From JAZDOK01 sp043798715 (lineage in GTDB: Bacteria; Vulcanimicrobiota; JAZDOK01): a DNA stretch of 33,554 nt. The notes beneath the pieces are model-generated. The model did not search any database and had not been told where the DNA came from. It was given only the letters and a program-made list of their open reading frames with translations. Where the stretch lies: NCBI GenBank assembly GCA_043798715.1, contig JAZDOK010000096.1, forward strand, positions 1-33,554. The letters are read 5' to 3'. The position numbers and the translations under genes are program-made. This document shows positions 1 through 7,637 of this stretch, piece after piece; positions within the stretch are counted from its first letter, which is position 1; each line of letters begins with the position of its first letter.

Positions 1-2
1 AT

Positions 3-1904
3 GCTTTCTCGGTCCTGCCCGTAGAAATTCTGGGCCAGGTCTACGAACAGTTTTTGGGCCAGGTCATTCATCTTACTGAAGGCCATCACGCCAAAATCGA
101 GGAAAAACCCGAGGTCAAGAAAGCCGGGGGTGTTTACTACACGCCCGCCTACATCGTCGATTACATCGTCAAAAACACGGTTGGGAAACTTCTTGAAGAA
201 AAGATTCCGAAGCAAGCCGCCAAACTCAAGATACTCGATCCCGCATGCGGTTCAGGTTCCTTTCTGATCGGGGCCTACCAGTATCTTCTCGACTGGCACC
301 GGGACTGGTATGTCCAGGACGGGGCCACCAAAAATTCGGGAGGAAAAAAACCCGTCATTTTCCAATACCGCTCCGGCGAGTGGCGCCTTACTTCGACGGA
401 GAAAAAGCGCATCCTGCTCGCCCATATCTTCGGGGTGGACATCGACACGCAGGCCGTGGAGGTGACCAAGCTCTCGCTTCTCCTCAAAGTATTGGAGAAC
501 GAGACCGAGGAGAGCGTAAAGAAACAACTTAAATTTTTCAGGGAGCGGGCGCTCCCCGACTTGGGCGGCAACATCAAGTGCGGCAACTCCTTAATAGGCC
601 CGGACTTCGATATGACCGGACTTTCGGATGAAGAGCGCCGCCGCATCAACCCCTTCGACTGGGAGCGCGAGTTCCCGGAGATCATGCGCTCCGGCGGCTT
701 CGACGCCGTGATTGGCAACCCGCCGTATGGTATTTCATTCGACGAAATAGAGTTAGCTCACCTTATGAGAAAGTTTGGCAGTGCGAGAAAATACCCAGAC
801 AGTTACTGCCTATTCATGATTCAAGGAATGCAACTCTTGCGTACTATCGGCACTCTGTCTTTCATCGTACCGAACACGTTCTGCGACCTTGAAAACTGTG
901 ACGACTTTAGACGAGCTTTGTTGCAAGAATGGAAATTACTTCGAATCTGGCAGTCAGGCTGGGTTTTCAAAAACGCCATTGTGGATACGCTTGTATTCCT
1001 TGCTCAGAACAACAAGCCAAACAATGATCATGCCATTGAGGTTCAAGTAGGTCAACATCAGTATCGGAGACGAGTGGATGAACTACTAAAACAGGATCTA
1101 TTCAAAATCGATTACCGCAACACTGAGGAAGACAAGAAACTGCTGGCTCGTATAGCATTTCACTCAGTGCCTCTCGCTAACTTGTCGATAGTAAAAGCTG
1201 GCGTGAAGATGTACGAGAAAGGCAAAGGAACACCACCGCAAACCGACAAAACAATGAAAGAACGGCCGTTCTCTAAGAGAGGCGAATGTCCCCAGTCTTG
1301 GAAGCCGCTTTATAGAGGCGAAGCGATCTCGCGTTATAACTGCAAGCCAACTAAGGAGTTTGTGCTTTACGGACCTTGGCTTGCTGCCCCGCGTTCAGCA
1401 GAGTTATTTGAAAGCCCTAAAATTCTCATGCGGAGAACAGATGATCACCTGCTTTCGTTTATTGAGAATGAGTCCGCGATTTGTGTTAATTCTTGTCATA
1501 TAATTAAACTCGACGATGAAGCAAAGGAGAAGATTAGTTATAATTATCTGCTTGGGCTTCTTAATTCCTCGCTATTGCAGAAAATATTTGAAATCCAAAA
1601 TCCTCAAATGGTCGGCAAGGTTTTTGCCGAAATTAAGGTGATCTATGTAGAGCGATTGCCCATCCGCACAATAGACTTCTCCGACCCGAAGGACAAAGCC
1701 CGGCATGACCGGATGGTTAAGCTGGTAGAGGAGATGCTGGATCTTCACAAGAAGCTGCCCGCCGCCCGCACCGAGCACGAAAAGACCCTCATCCAGCGGC
1801 AGATCGAGGCCACTGACCAGAAAATAGATCGCCTGGTCTATGACCTCTACGACCTCACCAAAGACGAAATCAAGCTCGTCGAAGAATCCGGAAAGGAGAA
1901 ATAA
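3..1904 (+). CDS. Type IIG-like restriction-modification protein (Eco57I-type N6-adenine methylase), 5'-truncated by the window
   Basis: The frame is open from base 3, so the gene begins before the window; the TTG at 54 is not its real start. The protein shows the AdoMet motif DPACGSGSF (codons near 238-265) and the catalytic NPPY motif of N6-adenine methylases (near 718-729). A target-recognition region follows, with a TaqI-like PLYRGEAISRY segment. The tail is a charged helix ending in LVYDLYDLTKDEI, usual for single-chain Eco57I-type enzymes. Such enzymes carry a nuclease domain at the N-terminus, which would lie outside the window. The recognition part (about 725-1670) is visibly AT-richer than the parts either side, as if exchanged. 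The AbiGi-like gene starts 6 bases after the stop, and a decayed copy of this gene's tail lies beyond it. A methylase-only enzyme or a PglX relative remains possible because the N-terminus is unseen. Confidence 0.88.
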   Translation, partial: AFSVLPVEILGQVYEQFLGQVIHLTEGHHAKIEEKPEVKKAGGVYYTPAYIVDYIVKNTVGKLLEEKIPKQAAKLKILDPACGSGSFLIGAYQYLLDWHRDWYVQDGATKNSGGKKPVIFQYRSGEWRLTSTEKKRILLAHIFGVDIDTQAVEVTKLSLLLKVLENETEESVKKQLKFFRERALPDLGGNIKCGNSLIGPDFDMTGLSDEERRRINPFDWEREFPEIMRSGGFDAVIGNPPYGISFDEIELAHLMRKFGSARKYPDSYCLFMIQGMQLLRTIGTLSFIVPNTFCDLENCDDFRRALLQEWKLLRIWQSGWVFKNAIVDTLVFLAQNNKPNNDHAIEVQVGQHQYRRRVDELLKQDLFKIDYRNTEEDKKLLARIAFHSVPLANLSIVKAGVKMYEKGKGTPPQTDKTMKERPFSKRGECPQSWKPLYRGEAISRYNCKPTKEFVLYGPWLAAPRSAELFESPKILMRRTDDHLLSFIENESAICVNSCHIIKLDDEAKEKISYNYLLGLLNSSLLQKIFEIQNPQMVGKVFAEIKVIYVERLPIRTIDFSDPKDKARHDRMVKLVEEMLDLHKKLPAARTEHEKTLIQRQIEATDQKIDRLVYDLYDLTKDEIKLVEESGKEK

Positions 1905-1910
1905 ACTACA

Positions 1911-2585
1911 ATGAATTTACATTCAGATATTCTCGTTCACTGGACAGGTAGGGATTTCAAACAACCACCGGAATACATTGAGCGCCTGCAGGCATTTTAC
2001 AAGGATGGTATTTACGCTCATCCCCCAAAAATCGTTGAAAAAATTTGTGGTTTTAACACAGAGGTAGTTCTCAGGTCAATTCCAATGATATGTTTTACAG
2101 AAATACGACTTTCACAAGCTAAAACTTTCGCTGATCGCTATGGAAAACTTGGCATCGGATTTTCACGAAAGTATTTAATGGACCGTGGAGCCAATCCCGT
2201 ATTTTACCTTCGTAGTTCTAAAAATGGGATCGTTAATACGAATTTTGCGTACCTCTTTCATATGGCTGAAGAAAATGGAATATTAAATACCTTTCTCGCT
2301 TATTGCAAGTCAATGTCTAGTGAGCCTGATAAAGAATTAGATTTTTATGAGGAGATGGAGTGGAGAACTATTGTTTGTGAACTCAAGGATTCCTCTCCTC
2401 CCTGTCCTCACTTAACAAAGAAGGGTGAATACTACTACCTGGATTTTAACCCATCCGATGTCGAGCTAATCGTGTTTCCAGATGAAATCATAAAAAAAGC
2501 GGCGTTGGAAGATCCTTCCATGGTTGAATATTTCCGGCAGCATACGCCCATGATAGTCACGTGCGACAAAATTCCAAACTTTTAA
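1911..2585 (+). CDS. AbiGi-family abortive infection protein (putative antitoxin)
   Basis: This 224-residue soluble protein opens with LVHWTGRDF. It contains the patch CFTEIRLSQ followed by YGKLGIGFSRKYL and GANPVFYL, which I recognise as the hallmark of the AbiGi family. In lactococcal AbiG, AbiGi pairs with the nucleotidyltransferase-like toxin AbiGii. No AbiGii-like gene follows here: the next 178 bases hold only decayed sequence. The gene begins 6 bases after the R-M stop, with AAGGAG inside the R-M coding end as the nearest ribosome site (13 bases from ATG), so translation is probably coupled. Base composition is clearly AT-richer than the R-M gene ends, suggesting separate acquisition. 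Family assignment is from memory of motifs; function without AbiGii is inference. Confidence 0.72.
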   Translation: MNLHSDILVHWTGRDFKQPPEYIERLQAFYKDGIYAHPPKIVEKICGFNTEVVLRSIPMICFTEIRLSQAKTFADRYGKLGIGFSRKYLMDRGANPVFYLRSSKNGIVNTNFAYLFHMAEENGILNTFLAYCKSMSSEPDKELDFYEEMEWRTIVCELKDSSPPCPHLTKKGEYYYLDFNPSDVELIVFPDEIIKKAALEDPSMVEYFRQHTPMIVTCDKIPNF

Positions 2586-2586
2586 A

Positions 2587-2672
2587 CTTGCATAAGACCC
2601 TGATTCAGCGGAAATTTCCGTTAGCGGCGACGTCTACCGACCGCCAGATTGACCGATTGTGCGATACACACG
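2587..2672 (+). pseudogene. Decayed second copy of the R-M gene 3' end
   Basis: Translating this stretch gives HKTLIQRK, then ATSTDRQIDRLCD after a short insertion. The intact R-M gene has EKTLIQRQIEATDQKIDRLVYD at about 1776-1848. The nucleotide words match too (AAGACCCT.ATCCAGCGG against AAGACCCTGATTCAGCGG). The fragment has no start, contains an indel and soon loses similarity. It lies just after the AbiGi-like gene, so that gene sits between an intact and a ruined copy of the same tail. Confidence 0.6.
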
Positions 2673-2700
2673 CTTGGGGTCTTGTTTTTTTGCAACCCGA

Positions 2701-2844
2701 TCCTTTTCTTCCGTCCCTTCACTCCCGGAACGGCCCTCATCGCCGATGGATTCCACGCAATTGTTACATGGCTTCTTCTAATTCGTGCTGTATCAGTTTA
2801 TTAACACTCTCACCTGCCTGGAATGCTTTAGCGGCAAGAGTCTT
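2701..2844. repeat. Direct repeat copy 1 (HicB tail plus downstream flank)
   Basis: This copy matches 5179-5334 in the same orientation. The part inside the hicB reading frame (2764-2844) agrees with 5254-5334 at 75 of 81 bases by my count. The flank (2701-2763) shares TCCTTTTCT, CTCCCGGAACGG and CGATGGATT, with a 12-base indel. It includes the last 26 codons and stop of the intact hicB gene. Confidence 0.85.
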
Positions 2845-3099
2845 GTGTAATTGCGAAGAAATTCTCAGCGATATTTTTCCAGAATACTTCCTGTTGGTCA
2901 TTGTCGCCGGAAGTGATTTGCCTTCTTTTCGCAGTATTTGTATGGCTTCCTCGACTGCTTCACAGAGTTCATCAAAAACTTTCTTCTGATTTTTTCCGTG
3001 TACGCCGCCGATAATCAGACCCGGGGACGTCCCGACGTAACACTGGTCCTCTTCCGACCACTCCACGATCTTCAGGTAATCATCACCGGTTTTCTTCAT
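2764..3099 (-). CDS. hicB: HicB-family antitoxin
   Basis: The product has 111 residues starting MKKTGDDYLK. The N-terminal half, with a YVGTSPGL segment, fits the partial RNase H-like fold of HicB proteins. The C-terminal half, with KISLRISSQLHKTLAAKAFQAGESVN, is a ribbon-helix-helix DNA-binding segment. HicB neutralises HicA and usually represses its own operon. I chose the ATG at 3099 because AAGGAGG lies just upstream and the ATG overlaps the hicA stop as ATGA; upstream in-frame codons would run through hicA. The last 26 codons are repeated, as a broken fragment, at 5254-5334. Confidence 0.88.
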   Translation of the reverse strand: MKKTGDDYLKIVEWSEEDQCYVGTSPGLIIGGVHGKNQKKVFDELCEAVEEAIQILRKEGKSLPATMTNRKYSGKISLRISSQLHKTLAAKAFQAGESVNKLIQHELEEAM

Positions 3100-3293
3100 T
3101 GCGAAACCTCCTTCAATGCCCGACTTACCGCTTTTTCCTGGTAGGGCAACGCATCCGCACCAGGGTTCCCTGACAGCCGAATGACATAAGGGCACTTGGG
3201 GTGCAAGAAATTCCTATGGCTGCCTTTGCCTCCCCTGCTGACAAAGCCGACCTTTTCCAAATCCATAATAAGCTGCCGTATCTTTCGTGGCAT
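3096..3293 (-). CDS. hicA: HicA-family mRNA interferase toxin
   Basis: At 65 residues this has the normal HicA length. It has the double-stranded RNA-binding-like pattern GGKGSHRNF, with the conserved catalytic histidine at residue 26, and a closing PYQEKAV segment typical of the family. HicA cleaves mRNA when not bound by HicB. The gene order (toxin first, antitoxin overlapping by 4 bases) is standard. A TTGACA-17-TAGCAT promoter ends only about 7 bases before the ATG and no Shine-Dalgarno sequence is present, so the transcript is probably leaderless, which may keep toxin translation low relative to HicB. Confidence 0.88.
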   Translation of the reverse strand: MPRKIRQLIMDLEKVGFVSRGGKGSHRNFLHPKCPYVIRLSGNPGADALPYQEKAVSRALKEVSQ

Positions 3294-3317
3294 AATAATA
3301 TGCTATCACAATAATAT
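3294..3317. promoter_or_regulatory. Candidate HicB operator (direct repeat AATAATAT)
   Basis: AATAATAT occurs at 3294-3301 and again at 3310-3317, one and a half helical turns apart. The copies flank the hicA -10 element. Autoregulation by HicB is known for the family; that these repeats are its site is inference. Confidence 0.35.
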
Positions 3318-3328
3318 CATTTTGTCAA
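3300..3328 (-). promoter_or_regulatory. hicAB promoter, sigma70-type
   Basis: On the minus strand TTGACA (3328-3323) is followed after 17 bases by TAGCAT (3305-3300). The expected transcription start falls at or next to the hicA ATG (3293). The -35 shares its bases with the -35 of the opposite-strand TIR promoter. Confidence 0.6.
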
Positions 3329-3349
3329 AAATCATTTACTCCATATAAC
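3322..3349 (+). promoter_or_regulatory. Candidate promoter of the TIR gene
   Basis: TTGTCA (3322-3327) lies 16 bases before TATAAC (3344-3349). It is divergent from, and shares -35 bases with, the hicAB promoter, so a repressor bound at the hicA site could silence both. The leader to the chosen TIR start would be about 100 bases. Confidence 0.5.
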
Positions 3350-3454
3350 GCCGGAGCCGACCGAGGCCGAAAGGAGCAGGATGCGTAAGAGGTGAAAGGA
3401 GAACCGGGCCAGATGTTTGAATTTCCACTGGACGGGTTGAAAAGGGAGATAGTT

Positions 3455-3925
3455 ATGAACGGTTGGGATGTGTTTGTCTTGTATGCCACGGAGGACAAGG
3501 AGGCGTTCGTTCGTGATCTTGTCGAGGCACTGGTTGCAAATGAACTGCAGGTGTGGTATGTCCCCCTCAAATTTGGAGACAGTCTGATGAGATCGATTGA
3601 AAAGGGACTTTCTTCCTGCCATCATGGAGTTGTCGTCCTGAGTCCCGCCTTTTTCTCCAGGGACTGGCCCCAAAAGGAACTCGATGCGCTGGTCCAGCCT
3701 GAGACGAAGGAACAGAAGGCAATACTTCCGATCTGGCACAACATCGACCGGGACGAGATTGCCAAATACTCTTTGTTATTGGCGGATCGAGTGGCGGTCA
3801 AGAGTTACGAGGGCCTGGAAGCAGTCGTAAACAAGATTCTCGACGTCGTCCGCCCCCGCCCTTATCGTGCCGATACCGGAACCCAGGGCATCGGTCAGAC
3901 CAGGACCGCCCCGCAGCCGGATTAA
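3455..3925 (+). CDS. TIR-domain protein (putative NAD-consuming defence effector)
   Basis: The whole protein is essentially one TIR domain. Strand A is WDVFVLYATED (residues 4-14), the BB-loop region is WYVPLKFGDSL, the core is HGVVVLSPAFFSRDW, and the family's catalytic glutamate position is Glu75 in WPQKEL. Bacterial TIR domains cleave NAD+ or make cyclic ADP-ribose signals during phage response. I chose ATG 3455 (GGGAG 7 bases upstream, domain begins at once), giving 156 residues. ATG 3413 and GTG 3392 are in-frame alternatives. The last 25 residues are a polar, Pro/Arg-rich tail. No ThsA, SLOG or STING partner is visible; the neighbours are HicAB, divergent, and a convergent ATPase. Confidence 0.82.
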   Translation: MNGWDVFVLYATEDKEAFVRDLVEALVANELQVWYVPLKFGDSLMRSIEKGLSSCHHGVVVLSPAFFSRDWPQKELDALVQPETKEQKAILPIWHNIDRDEIAKYSLLLADRVAVKSYEGLEAVVNKILDVVRPRPYRADTGTQGIGQTRTAPQPD

Positions 3926-3986
3926 TTACCGACCATAGAAAGTTTGTAAAATTTGGTGTCAGGTTTTGTTTTTTGCATACGGGGCA

Positions 3987-5117
3987 CTACGTGATGAAAT
4001 CAATATAGTTTTCCTGGTCTATCACTCGCCAGCTTGAGCCATTATAGGTCGTTAAAAAATCTTTCGGCGGCCTGGGTTTGGCCCGGCCCCACTTGAATTC
4101 GTATCCATGCAGTTCGCCCTGGCCCTCCTCGATCAGATCTATCTCCTTTTGATCGTAGGTCCGCCAGAAGAAATAATTTGTTCCAACCTCGCGATAGGCG
4201 TTCCTTTTCATTCGCTCGACTACGCAGTAATTCTCCCACAGCCGTCCCTGATCATCCCGCAGGTGAAGAGGATTGAAATTGGAGATAAGGGCATTTCTGA
4301 TGCCGTTGTCCCAAAAATAATAGCGTGGGGACTTGGTATATTCCTTGCGCAGGTTGCGGCTGAATCCGTTGAGTGAAAAGATAACAAACGTCTTTTCCAG
4401 AAGCTCCAGGTACCGGCGTACCGTCCTGGCATTGACGTGTAAATTGGCAGCCAGTTCAGAGAAAGATACATCCTGGCCGATCTGGAAGGCCAGCAACCTG
4501 AGCAGGTTGAAGATGAATAGAGAATCCTTAAGATTGTCCAGGACTAATATATCCTTCAGTAAGTAACCGTCACGCAGGGCCACCAGGTGACGCCGTTTTT
4601 CGTCATCGCTTCCGGAGGTTATCACCTGGGGATAAGCGCCGTATATCAGCCGGGCTTCAAGATTTCGCCTGGTCTCCAGCATGTTTTCCTTTTGGGAAAG
4701 TTCCAGTTGAGCTATCGGATAGAGATGCATGTAAAATCCGCGGCCAACCAGGGGCTCACCCACCTTTTTCCTGAGATCAAATGAGGCCGAACCGGTCAGG
4801 AGAACTGCAATTTGGGGGTTGCTGTCCACTAAAAGCTTGATGCTCCGCCCGATGTTGGGCACATTTTGGGCCTCGTCCACAAAGAGATACTCATAGCCCC
4901 GAACAAACCGGTTCAGCACCTCTGCCCGCGGAGAGGAAAGCACGTCCGCCGCATCCAGGTCGTCACCCTGGACAAAAAGCGTTCGCCGTCCGCCGATATT
5001 TTTTTTGATGTGTTCAATCAGGACGGTCTTTCCGGTTCTGCGGGCGCCCAAGAGGCAGACAACCTTCCCAGGTTCCAGTATTTTAAGTATCTGTTTTTCT
5101 ATAAATCTGCTTATCAT
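3987..5117 (-). CDS. AAA+ ATPase with C-terminal DUF4143 domain
   Basis: This 376-residue protein has Walker A GARRTGKT at residues 24-31 and Walker B LFVDEAQ near 78-84. A sensor-like LLTGSAS follows, then a winged-helix-like segment (SELAANLHVNARTVRRYL). The C-terminal DUF4143 part contains EIDLIEEG and YEFKWG, reminiscent of PD-(D/E)xK nuclease folds. This AAA_14/DUF4143 architecture is common in bacteria, often in mobile or defence regions; its biochemical role is not established. A perfect TTGACA-17-TATAAT promoter ends about 10 bases before the ATG, and there is no Shine-Dalgarno, so the mRNA is probably leaderless. It faces the TIR gene tail to tail. Confidence 0.85.
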   Translation of the reverse strand: MISRFIEKQILKILEPGKVVCLLGARRTGKTVLIEHIKKNIGGRRTLFVQGDDLDAADVLSSPRAEVLNRFVRGYEYLFVDEAQNVPNIGRSIKLLVDSNPQIAVLLTGSASFDLRKKVGEPLVGRGFYMHLYPIAQLELSQKENMLETRRNLEARLIYGAYPQVITSGSDDEKRRHLVALRDGYLLKDILVLDNLKDSLFIFNLLRLLAFQIGQDVSFSELAANLHVNARTVRRYLELLEKTFVIFSLNGFSRNLRKEYTKSPRYYFWDNGIRNALISNFNPLHLRDDQGRLWENYCVVERMKRNAYREVGTNYFFWRTYDQKEIDLIEEGQGELHGYEFKWGRAKPRPPKDFLTTYNGSSWRVIDQENYIDFIT

Positions 5118-5126
5118 AGTATCTGT

Positions 5127-5155
5127 ATTATACTTAATTCACGCACTTATGTCAA
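5127..5155 (-). promoter_or_regulatory. Consensus sigma70 promoter of the AAA+/DUF4143 gene
   Basis: TTGACA (5155-5150), a 17-base spacer and TATAAT (5132-5127) match the consensus at all 12 positions. Expected initiation is near 5120, 2-4 bases before the start codon at 5117. Confidence 0.8.
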
Positions 5156-5178
5156 GATATGGACCTCCCAGTCCGCTG

Positions 5179-5334
5179 TCCTTTTCTCCCGTCCCCTCTC
5201 TCCCGGAACGGCTTTTATCCCCGATGGATTCGTACTTCCGGTCCACGAAGTTGTTACACAGCTTCTTCTAATTCATGTTGTATCAGTTTATTAACACTCT
5301 CACCTGCCTGGAATGCTTTTGCAGCAAGAGTCTT
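5179..5334. repeat. Direct repeat copy 2 (HicB tail plus downstream flank)
   Basis: This is the partner of 2701-2844, in the same orientation and about 2.48 kb away. The similarity stops at 5334, within the hicB coding frame and 10 bases before the end of the ABC permease gene, so this is likely the right edge of the accessory island. Confidence 0.85.
5254..5334 (-). pseudogene. hicB 3' fragment
   Basis: On the minus strand it encodes KTLAAKAFQAGESVN and continues to a stop: 26 codons nearly identical to the end of intact hicB. There is no start codon, no N-terminal domain and no hicA next to it. The break point abuts the neighbouring ABC operon. Confidence 0.8.
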
Positions 5335-5343
5335 AGGCCCGAT

Positions 5344-6711
5344 CTATGTTTCTTGAGACCTTAATTTAAAGAATAAATTAAGGAGAAGAAGCACTAAAAA
5401 GAGGATGCCATGAGCCCAGAGAGCATGAATCACTAGTAGGTTATAATTGTTATCAATCGCTAAAGCAACTGAAACGTATGGGATGAGAAACCCCATGTAA
5501 GATGCAAGGTAATCATTGCTGCAATACGCCTTATTGACGAGCGTGAGGAGAATGGTTGTAAATCCCAGAATGACTCCCATGGCTGTTTGATAGTGCCATT
5601 TCTTCGGACAAAGCCGACTGAGAAGAAGGCTGAGGAGGCAATAGTCGAGCATGATAAGCGGCCCCAGCACAAAAAAGATGGGATTGATGACAGTTTTTTC
5701 TGAAATAACTGCGACAAACGGGATAGTGGAAAAATACGAGACGAAGAAAAGAAATGGAGCATAATAATTTGAGAAGAAACGTAAGTTCTTAAAATCGACA
5801 GGGTAGAACAGAAGAAGATAAAGATGAAAGACTACGATGCATGGAATAAACAGCACGATCACTCCGAATTCCATCTGGGGGGTAAAAAGACCCAATATAA
5901 GCGCAAGGTTGATAAAATATCCAACCAGGAAGAGCCATTGAATATTTTTCGGATTTCTGCTCGGAACAAGCTCGATATTCTGAGCGGCTTTCTCAAGGAA
6001 GAAAGGAACCAGCCAGGCAACTTCAGCGACCACCAGGAACCACAGGGAAATTTGAAAGCTCATAAAAGGCACCTTAACGATTCCCTCAAAGAACGATGAA
6101 GAAGAAATCTCTTTTAGTAAACCTGTAAGAGTGGTATAGGTAAAAATTGAGAGGGGGAGGATTCCTGCATACATGAGTCCCACCGTGAGGCCCACGCGTT
6201 CAAAACAGGTGGAGAGGTAGATTCCAAAACTATTGAGCAAAAGCGAGACTGCAAAAAGGCAACAGGAAAACTCCAGAATAACCCCGGGAGTAATTCCTCC
6301 CAGCAAAAAACAAAGAGAAAACAGCGGCAGGGTGAGGAAGAAAAGAAGCAAGACCCAGGTGAGAGTGACGAACAGCTTCCCTGTGACAATCTCCTGCGAG
6401 GAAAGGAGTGTCGTTCTGAGGAGGTCGTAGGTGCGTTTTTCTTTTTCCATGCTTATCGAGGCGGCTGAGAGAAGGGGTAGGAAGAAAAAAAGCAGGGAGG
6501 CCTGGGCAGCGGCGATGGTCAAAAAAAGACTATAAGACATAACCTCGGCACTTTCCCAGCCAACCCCCCCGCCCGGAGGGTCAACCAAAAAGAAAAAACA
6601 GACCAGTGAAAGGACGACCAGATATCCCATCATTGCGAGGAGAAGTTTTTCATCTCTCAGGGAAGTACGCAATTCTCTTATAAAAAAAGGGTTTTCCCAG
6701 AATTTATTCAC
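5344..6711 (-). CDS. ABC-2 type transporter permease
   Basis: This 455-residue protein begins with WENPFFIRELRTSLR, the cytosolic lead-in seen in ABC-2 permeases. Many hydrophobic segments follow (about 11-12 candidates). A first helix is followed by an EKEKRTYDLLRTTLLSSQEIVTGK loop, the coupling-helix region that contacts the ATPase. The ATG overlaps the ATPase stop by 4 bases, so the two are co-translated. With the upstream exported protein the operon resembles GldF/GldG-type or bacteriocin/export ABC systems; the substrate is not evident. Confidence 0.85.
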   Translation of the reverse strand: MNKFWENPFFIRELRTSLRDEKLLLAMMGYLVVLSLVCFFFLVDPPGGGVGWESAEVMSYSLFLTIAAAQASLLFFFLPLLSAASISMEKEKRTYDLLRTTLLSSQEIVTGKLFVTLTWVLLLFFLTLPLFSLCFLLGGITPGVILEFSCCLFAVSLLLNSFGIYLSTCFERVGLTVGLMYAGILPLSIFTYTTLTGLLKEISSSSFFEGIVKVPFMSFQISLWFLVVAEVAWLVPFFLEKAAQNIELVPSRNPKNIQWLFLVGYFINLALILGLFTPQMEFGVIVLFIPCIVVFHLYLLLFYPVDFKNLRFFSNYYAPFLFFVSYFSTIPFVAVISEKTVINPIFFVLGPLIMLDYCLLSLLLSRLCPKKWHYQTAMGVILGFTTILLTLVNKAYCSNDYLASYMGFLIPYVSVALAIDNNYNLLVIHALWAHGILFLVLLLLNLFFKLRSQET

Positions 6712-7637
6712 GATGCCGCTCCACTGGTGATTTTGAGGAAAAGCTCTTCCAGGTTCGCCTCTTTTTCTTCCAGACCCATGACCTGAATGCCTTTTTCAAT
6801 AAGTATTTTTAGTATGAGAGGTAACTCTTCTCTATTACCCTCCAGTTTAAAGAGAATTCGGTCTTTCTCCTGTTCCAGAATCAGAATGCCATTCAGGGAG
6901 GAGAGAATTTTGACAACCTCATTGCCGGACCCTAGAAATGACAGAAGGAAAACCGGGTGGGGACTTATTTGCTGGAGCAAATCATCGTATCTCCCCCTGG
7001 CCAGGAGCCGCCCTTGGTCAATTATGGCAAACGAATGGCAAATATCGGCCAACTCGGGCAGGATATGAGAAGAAATCAAGATGGTCTTTCCGCGAACATT
7101 CAGTTCCTTGAGGAGTTTTCTTAAAATAATCCTCCCGCTTGGATCCAGCCCTGAGGCTGGTTCATCGAGCAGAAGAACCTGCGGGTCGTGCAGAAGTGTT
7201 CTGGCAAGACACAACCGCTGTTTCATGCCCCGTGAAAGCTCATCAACATAAGAATCATGCTCTTCTTTCAGACTGGTCAGTTCGAGGACTTCAGCTATTA
7301 AATTTTTTACACGGTTTTTTTCAATTTTGAAAGAGAGGGCGAAAAATTCGAGGTATTCCCAGACTTTCAGGTTGTCATAGATGCCGAAGAAATCCGGCAT
7401 GAAGCCAATTATTCTTCTTGCCTTCCAACTCTCCCTGGTGGTTGAATACCCTCCAATAAAAGCCTCCCCCGATGTCGGTTCCAGGAGAGTGGCTAATATT
7501 CTCATCAGGGTGGTCTTGCCGGCTCCGTTCGGACCGATAAGGCCTACGATATCTCCCGGCTCAACTTGCAAAGCCAAGCCGTCGAGTGCCTGAACCCGGC
7601 CGTTGTACGTTTTATAAAGTCGAGTCATCTTAATCAT
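6708..7637 (-). CDS. ABC transporter ATP-binding protein
   Basis: Walker A GPNGAGKT is at residues 35-42, the signature is LSRGM, and Walker B is VLLLDEPASGLDP. The D-loop and the switch histidine (ISSHILPEL) are also present, so the domain looks fully active. At 309 residues it carries the roughly 90-residue C-terminal extension common in ABC-2 exporter ATPases. The start overlaps the upstream gene by 8 bases and the end overlaps the permease by 4. It would energise the 5344-6711 permease; substrate unknown. Confidence 0.92.
   Translation of the reverse strand: MIKMTRLYKTYNGRVQALDGLALQVEPGDIVGLIGPNGAGKTTLMRILATLLEPTSGEAFIGGYSTTRESWKARRIIGFMPDFFGIYDNLKVWEYLEFFALSFKIEKNRVKNLIAEVLELTSLKEEHDSYVDELSRGMKQRLCLARTLLHDPQVLLLDEPASGLDPSGRIILRKLLKELNVRGKTILISSHILPELADICHSFAIIDQGRLLARGRYDDLLQQISPHPVFLLSFLGSGNEVVKILSSLNGILILEQEKDRILFKLEGNREELPLILKILIEKGIQVMGLEEKEANLEELFLKITSGAAS

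Noticed and set aside
2561..2989. 142-residue plus-strand frame over the hicB region
   Set aside because: Its first part is the decayed R-M tail and the rest is antisense to hicB.
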